Of a stretch of 64,000 nt of DNA, positions 59,825 to 64,000 are shown in pieces. The notes beneath the pieces were generated by a model. The model saw only the letters and a program-made list of their open reading frames with translations, ran no database searches and was not told the origin of the DNA. Source of the stretch: Arthrobacter sp. efr-133-R2A-120. Lineage in GTDB: Bacteria; Actinomycetota; Actinomycetes; Actinomycetales; Micrococcaceae. Within the stretch, counting starts at the first letter, position 1, and each line of letters opens with the position of its first letter. The stretch lies in NCBI RefSeq assembly GCF_030209835.1, contig NZ_JARVRF010000036.1, positions 1-64,000 of the forward strand. Direction: 5' to 3'. The position numbers and the translations under genes were made by a program.

Positions 59825-61402
59825 GTGACCCTTGAAGCCGATGTTCTGGCCGCCTTCCCGGCTGAAGTCCAGATCCCCGCTCAGCTGGTTGCCGACGCTG
59901 TAGCGGCGTCTTCCGCAGCCTCGCCCCGAGTCCTGGTAGTCCTCGACGACGACCCCACGGGCACCCAATCAGTCGCCAACCTGCCGGTCCTCACCCACTG
60001 GGAGGTCGCCGATTTCACGTGGGCGTTCGCCCACATCGCGGAAAGCCAGTCCCAGCCTGCGGTCTACGTCCTGACCAACACGCGCAGCCTCGACCCGGTT
60101 GAGGCCGCTGCCCGCAACGAGGAAATCGTGCGGAACGCGCTCGCCGCCGCGGGCGACGATGCTGCCGGCTCCAAGCTACGCCTGGGATTCGTCAGCCGCT
60201 CCGACTCCACCCTCCGCGGCCACTACCCGCTGGAACCGGACGTCATTGCCGCCACTGTCGCTGACGTGACCGGCGAAGCGACCGACGGCGTCGTGATGGT
60301 TCCCGCCTTCCCCGACGCCGGGCGGGTCACCATTGGCGGCGTGCACTACATGCGCGGCACCGGGAACGACGCCGGCAAGCTCACCCCGGTTGCCGAGACC
60401 GAGTTCGCCAAGGATGCGAGCTTCGGCTTCGCCAATTCCGAGATGGCCAAATATGTGGAGGAGAAGTCGCAGGGCCGCTTCCCGGCCAGCGATGTGATAG
60501 TCCTCGACCTGAACATCATCCGCGCCGGTGCGGCCGCTGCGAACGGATCCGCCGGAGATCCCGAGCTTTCCGCCAAGGCCATCGCAGACGCGATCGAACC
60601 CGCCACGGACTCCACGCCGATCGTTGCGGACATCGTCACCGAGAACGACTTCCGGGCACTCGCCCTCGGACTGGAAGAGGCCGAACGCCGCGGCAAGAAG
60701 CTCCTCTACCGGGTGGGCCCGCCCTTCGTCCGCGGCCGCATCGGCCAGGAAATCCGTGAGGCGCTCAGCGGTGAGGAGGCCTACGAAGGCAACACTCCCT
60801 CCACAGCCGGTGGCCTCATCGTTGTTGGTTCGCACGTTGGCGTCACCACGCGCCAGCTCAATGCCCTGACGGCCCAGCATGGCGCCGCCCGGATCATCGA
60901 GATCGACGTCGAGAAACTGCTCGCTAGCGGCGCGGAGGCCTACTTGGACGAGACGGTCGCTGCCGTCGTCATTGCCCTCCGCAATGGAGACGTCATCGTC
61001 CACACGAGCCGCCTGCTCATCAAGACGGACGACGCCGCGGCGAGCCTGAAGATTGCCCGCACCGTCTCTGCCGCCGTCGTCGCGATCGTGAACCGGACGC
61101 TCAAGACCTTCCCGCCGCGCTTCGTCATCGCCAAGGGCGGCATCACGTCCTCGGACGTGGCAGCGCACGGCCTGGAAATCCGCCACGCGATAGTCCGCGG
61201 CCCCATGTTGCCCGGCATCGTCTCGCTGTGGGAGCCGGTGGACGGGCCCGCGAAGGGCATCCCGTACATCGTTTTCGCCGGCAACGTGGGCGACGACGAA
61301 TCCCTGACTCAAGTCACGCGCAAGCTCAGCAACACCTTCCCCACTTGCTCCCTGACCTCGCAAGCTCGGCCAGGGAACCCGGCAAGTGTGGGCCCGAACT
61401 AA
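59825..61402 (+). CDS. Four-carbon acid sugar kinase family protein (DUF1537)
   Basis: An OtnK/DenK-like kinase of 525 residues that phosphorylates a 4-carbon sugar acid such as threonate or erythronate. The GTG at 59825 follows GGAG; the ATG at 59780 would start inside the operator. The N-terminal domain has VLDDDPTGTQS (about 43-53) and SRSDSTLRGHYPLEPD; the C-terminal nucleotide domain has KGGITSSDVA and GPMLPGIVSLWEP...YIVFAGNVGD. The last 17 or so residues are encoded by the GTGGGCCC element. Confidence 0.92.
   Translation: MTLEADVLAAFPAEVQIPAQLVADAVAASSAASPRVLVVLDDDPTGTQSVANLPVLTHWEVADFTWAFAHIAESQSQPAVYVLTNTRSLDPVEAAARNEEIVRNALAAAGDDAAGSKLRLGFVSRSDSTLRGHYPLEPDVIAATVADVTGEATDGVVMVPAFPDAGRVTIGGVHYMRGTGNDAGKLTPVAETEFAKDASFGFANSEMAKYVEEKSQGRFPASDVIVLDLNIIRAGAAAANGSAGDPELSAKAIADAIEPATDSTPIVADIVTENDFRALALGLEEAERRGKKLLYRVGPPFVRGRIGQEIREALSGEEAYEGNTPSTAGGLIVVGSHVGVTTRQLNALTAQHGAARIIEIDVEKLLASGAEAYLDETVAAVVIALRNGDVIVHTSRLLIKTDDAAASLKIARTVSAAVVAIVNRTLKTFPPRFVIAKGGITSSDVAAHGLEIRHAIVRGPMLPGIVSLWEPVDGPAKGIPYIVFAGNVGDDESLTQVTRKLSNTFPTCSLTSQARPGNPASVGPN
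61348..61397. repeat. GTGGGCCC element inside the kinase gene 3' end
   Basis: CTCCCTGACCTCGCAAGCTC, then GGCCAGGGAACCCGGCAAGT and GTGGGCCC, match the module at 29796 and the centre of the copy in ureD. It lies in the last codons of the kinase gene and ends five bases before the stop. Confidence 0.65.
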
Positions 61403-61418
61403 TTCAATGGAGAACACC

Positions 61419-62318
61419 ATGACCAGCAACTACACCGTCGCCGTCCTCGGCCTGGGCGCCATGGGCCTGCCGATGGCCACCCGCCTGGCAACCCAGCTCA
61501 CCGTCCACGGCTTCGACATCGCCGAACCGCGCCTGCAGCTCGCCGCCGACGCCGGAATCCGCACCTTCGCTTCAGCCCGTGAAGCCTCGGAAGGCGCCGA
61601 CGCCCTGCTCCTTGCCGTGCGCAACGGAGAACAGCTCGATGATGTCCTCTTCGGCGAGAACGGCGTCGCCCCCGTGCTCAAGCCGGGCGCCGTCGTGATC
61701 CTCGGCAGCACAGTCGGTATCGAAGCCATCCCGGCCACGGTTGCCCGCCTGGCCGAATACGGCGTCGAACTCGTTGACGCGCCGCTCTCCGGTGGCCCGA
61801 AGCGTGCCGGCGAAGGCGACCTCCTGATCGTGGTTGGCGCAACGCCGGCCGCCCAGGAAAAGGCCCGCCCCGCCCTGGAACTGTTGGCCTCCACGCTGAG
61901 CATCGTGGGCGACAAGCCCGGCGACGGCCAGGCCCTCAAGACTGTCAACCAGCTGTTGTGCGGCGTGCACATCGCCGCTGCCGCCGAGGCCATGGCGCTC
62001 GCCGACGCCCTCGGACTGGACCAGGCGAAGACCCTCGCGGCCCTGGAAGCAGGTGCCGCTGGCTCGTTCATGCTGTCCAACCGCGGCCCACGCATCCTCG
62101 AGGCTTACACCGAGGATGGCGCCGAGGTCCTCAGCCGCCTGGACATTTTCGTGAAGGACATGGGCATAGTCGGCAAGGCGACCCGCGCCGCCGGCCTGGC
62201 AGCACCTGTTGCCGCCGCTGCCGAACAGCTCTACCTTCTCGGCCAGGCCCAAGGCCTCGCCGCCGCCGACGACTCCGCCGTCATCAAGGTTGTCGCGCCC
62301 GTCAGGCGTACAAACTAA
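61419..62318 (+). CDS. NAD(P)-dependent beta-hydroxyacid dehydrogenase (LtnD-like)
   Basis: A 299-residue 3-hydroxyisobutyrate-dehydrogenase-family enzyme. The ATG at 61419 follows GGAG. The nucleotide motif GLGAMGLPMATRLA (about 10-23) is followed by the DAPLSGGPKRAGEGDLLIVVG substrate segment and the catalytic lysine region LKTVNQLLCGVHIAA. In tetronate pathways LtnD oxidises the acid that the DUF1537 kinase then phosphorylates. It lies 16 bp after the kinase gene. Confidence 0.92.
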   Translation: MTSNYTVAVLGLGAMGLPMATRLATQLTVHGFDIAEPRLQLAADAGIRTFASAREASEGADALLLAVRNGEQLDDVLFGENGVAPVLKPGAVVILGSTVGIEAIPATVARLAEYGVELVDAPLSGGPKRAGEGDLLIVVGATPAAQEKARPALELLASTLSIVGDKPGDGQALKTVNQLLCGVHIAAAAEAMALADALGLDQAKTLAALEAGAAGSFMLSNRGPRILEAYTEDGAEVLSRLDIFVKDMGIVGKATRAAGLAAPVAAAAEQLYLLGQAQGLAAADDSAVIKVVAPVRRTN

Positions 62319-62332
62319 CCCCAAAGAAACGT

Positions 62333-62366
62333 GCGACGACGGCGGTCCCCCCTCCGCCGTCGTCGC
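62333..62366 (+). promoter_or_regulatory. Hairpin between dehydrogenase and permease genes
   Basis: GCGACGACGGCGG pairs with CCGCCGTCGTCGC around an 8-base loop, without a T-run. It is probably an mRNA-stabilising or attenuating structure inside the operon. Confidence 0.65.
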
Positions 62367-62419
62367 CCCTCTCGCTGGCCTCGAGTCCAGGCCGGCTCTG
62401 TCAAAGGAGACAACCCCCG

Positions 62420-63886
62420 ATGAATCCCCTCATCAATTCCTTGGCGGTCCGGGCAGCTGATGCCCCTGCCATCAAGCCGGCCGTGGAGCTTGGGACTCCG
62501 CTGCTGTTGACCATCGCAGCCGCGGGCGTCGCATTGCTGCTTGTGATGATCATCCGCTTCAAGATCCAGGCCTTCGTGGCATTGCTGGCCGTGAGCATCC
62601 TTGTGGCCGTTGCCGCGCAGATCCCCTTGGCGGACGTATTCACCGTCGTGGCCAACGGCGTGGGCGGAACCATGGGCAAGGTGGCATTGCTGATTGCCCT
62701 CGGCGCCGTGTTGGGCCGCATGATCGAGGTGTCCGGCGGCGTGCAATCGCTGGCCAACCACTTCACCGAGAAGCTCGGTGCCAAGCGGGTTGCCGTGGCA
62801 CTGACCGCCGTCGGCTTCCTCGTTGCCATTCCAGTGTTCTTCGAAGTGGGCATCATCGTGCTGGTGCCGATTGTCTACGCCTTCGCGAAGATCGCCAAGC
62901 TGCACCCCATCAAGTTCGGCCTTCCCATGGCCGGCATCATGCTCTCGATCCACGTCGCCGTTCCTCCCCACCCGGGGATCGTTGCCGGGGCAGGCGTCAT
63001 GGGTGCCGACATCGGTCTCATCGCGATGATTTCGCTGATCATCTGCGTGCCGCTGGGTTTCCTGTCCTACTGGGTTGCCAGCATCATGAACCGCAAGGAC
63101 TACGAGCTGCTGCCCGGCGTCCGCGACCAGATCGAAGAATTCGGCTCCGATTCCTTGGTGCGCGTCGGCCACGACGGTCCCGGTGCCAGCGCGGTCGCTC
63201 CGCCGCGTCCGGGCTTGATCATGTTCCTCATCGCCGCTCCGATCGTCCAGATCCTGCTCGGCACGGCAGGTACCCTCCTGATCAACAAGAAGGACTACTG
63301 GTACGGCGTCGCGTCTTTCGTGGGCAACCCGTTCTTCGCCCTGCTGGTGGCCGTTGCGCTCGCCTTCTTCCTGCTGGCGGTCCGCCGCCAGTGGTCACTC
63401 AAGGAAACCGGCGAAATCTTCGAAGGCGCGCCGCCTCCCATCGCCTCGATCCTCATGGTGGTTGCTGCCGGCGGCGTGTTCGGCGGCGTCCTGCAGGTCT
63501 CCGGCATCGGCGCGGCCTTGTCCCAGACGCTGGACTCCCTGGGCGTGCCGATCATCCTCCTCGGCTTCATCATTTCCCTGGCACTGCGTGCCGCACAGGG
63601 GTCGGCCACGGTCGCCATCGTCACCACCACCGGCCTCCTCTCGGCTGCCGTCGCCCAAGGCGGCTACACCCCCGCGCAGATCGCCGTCATCGTGATCGCG
63701 ATCGGCTTCGGCGGACTGGGCCTGTCCCACGTGACCGACGCAGGTTTCTGGGTGGTGGTGCGCTACTACGGCCTCACGGTGTCCGACGGCCTCAAGACCT
63801 GGACCGTGCTCACCACCATCCTGGGCGTCGCGGGCTTCCTGCTCAGCTATGTCGCCTGGATCCTGGTGGGAGGCCTGGCCCACTGA
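62420..63886 (+). CDS. GntP family sugar-acid permease
   Basis: A 488-residue secondary transporter of the GntP gluconate:H+ symporter family, with about 12-14 helices. AAAGGAGA precedes the ATG. Family segments include VALLIALGAVLGRMIEVSGG, FFEVGIIVLVPIVYAFAK, VPPHPGIVAGAGVMGADIG and the C-terminal AAQGSATVAIVTTTGLL. In this operon it probably imports the tetronate-type substrate. The TGA overlaps the aldolase ATG by one base. Confidence 0.95.
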   Translation: MNPLINSLAVRAADAPAIKPAVELGTPLLLTIAAAGVALLLVMIIRFKIQAFVALLAVSILVAVAAQIPLADVFTVVANGVGGTMGKVALLIALGAVLGRMIEVSGGVQSLANHFTEKLGAKRVAVALTAVGFLVAIPVFFEVGIIVLVPIVYAFAKIAKLHPIKFGLPMAGIMLSIHVAVPPHPGIVAGAGVMGADIGLIAMISLIICVPLGFLSYWVASIMNRKDYELLPGVRDQIEEFGSDSLVRVGHDGPGASAVAPPRPGLIMFLIAAPIVQILLGTAGTLLINKKDYWYGVASFVGNPFFALLVAVALAFFLLAVRRQWSLKETGEIFEGAPPPIASILMVVAAGGVFGGVLQVSGIGAALSQTLDSLGVPIILLGFIISLALRAAQGSATVAIVTTTGLLSAAVAQGGYTPAQIAVIVIAIGFGGLGLSHVTDAGFWVVVRYYGLTVSDGLKTWTVLTTILGVAGFLLSYVAWILVGGLAH

Positions 63887-64000
63887 TGCGTGTACGCCTT
63901 GACGATCTTGTAGGCTCCGCGCTGGAGCGGGGGGCAGCTGTCCCGGCCTTCACATGCTACGACTTCACCACCGCCCTCGCCGTGGTGGCTGCATCCGAGG
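63886..64000 (+). CDS. Class II aldolase (KbaY/GatY-like), partial at window end
   Basis: The first 38 codons of a gene cut by the window edge. MRVRLDDLVGSALERGAAVPAFTCYDFTTALAVVAASE matches the start of class II fructose/tagatose-bisphosphate aldolases, where a VPAFNxxNxE-like strand follows the first helix. In this cluster it would cleave the phosphorylated product. It is coupled to the permease by one-base overlap. Confidence 0.75.
   Translation, partial: MRVRLDDLVGSALERGAAVPAFTCYDFTTALAVVAASE

Overview
The window is high-GC actinobacterial chromosome. Many GTG starts, Lsr2, DisA, dodecin, and the order lysS - lsr2 - clpC followed by mutY - disA - radA (known from mycobacteria and other Actinobacteria) point to a member of the Micrococcaceae, most likely Arthrobacter or a close relative. 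The genus call is inference; no rRNA gene is present to confirm it.

Layout. 1-2.7 kb: three tandem alpha/beta-hydrolase paralogues on the minus strand. 2.8-17.8 kb: core housekeeping (lysS, lsr2, clpC, an S9 peptidase, an N-acetylglutamate-synthase-like GNAT, the dihydroxyacetone kinase operon dhaKLM, mutY, disA). 17.8-22.8 kb: a stretch separating disA from radA, with prfC, a Pr6Pr membrane protein, a SnoaL-like protein and a divergent MerR regulator. 22.8-38.1 kb: radA, a FUSC-type membrane protein, the pstSCAB operon behind a recognisable PHO box, a tripartite tricarboxylate transporter (tctCBA) divergent from a CitA/CitB-type two-component system, and a second phosphate system (DUF47-Pit). 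38.3-47.2 kb: tRNA-Lys(UUU), an oddly arranged CoA transferase, DedA, and the complete urease operon ureABCEFGD with a NiCoT nickel transporter. 47.2-56.8 kb: a PHP protein, malQ, a lactonase, three aldo/keto reductases with an epimerase, and a divergent XRE regulator. 57-64 kb: two small coupled proteins, dodecin, and a sugar-acid (tetronate-type) catabolic cluster: FadR-family regulator, hydrolase, DUF1537 kinase, beta-hydroxyacid dehydrogenase, GntP permease and the start of a class II aldolase cut by the window end.

The least expected content is repetitive DNA. (1) Four intergenic arrays of a strictly 32-bp unit (17-bp conserved ACGCTCGCTCACATATG-like part plus about 15 bp variable); the three complete arrays each reverse orientation at a near-palindromic junction. 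(2) A modular GC-rich element with a GTGGGCCC core, found after pstB, between ureE and ureF, inside the 5' end of ureD and inside the 3' end of the DUF1537 kinase gene. In its two urease copies the outer stem arms differ in sequence but stay complementary to each other. (3) Several clean operator-like palindromes: two identical 15-bp copies flanking the FadR-regulated locus, a TAGGACT palindrome before the XRE regulator, a MerR-type dyad, and the PHO box.

Functionally the window joins protein quality control and genome maintenance with nutrient acquisition: high- and low-affinity phosphate uptake, nickel-dependent ureolysis, tricarboxylate uptake, dihydroxyacetone phosphorylation, glucan use and sugar-acid catabolism. 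This is typical of a nutritionally versatile soil actinobacterium. No phage, insertion sequence, CRISPR array or toxin cluster was seen.
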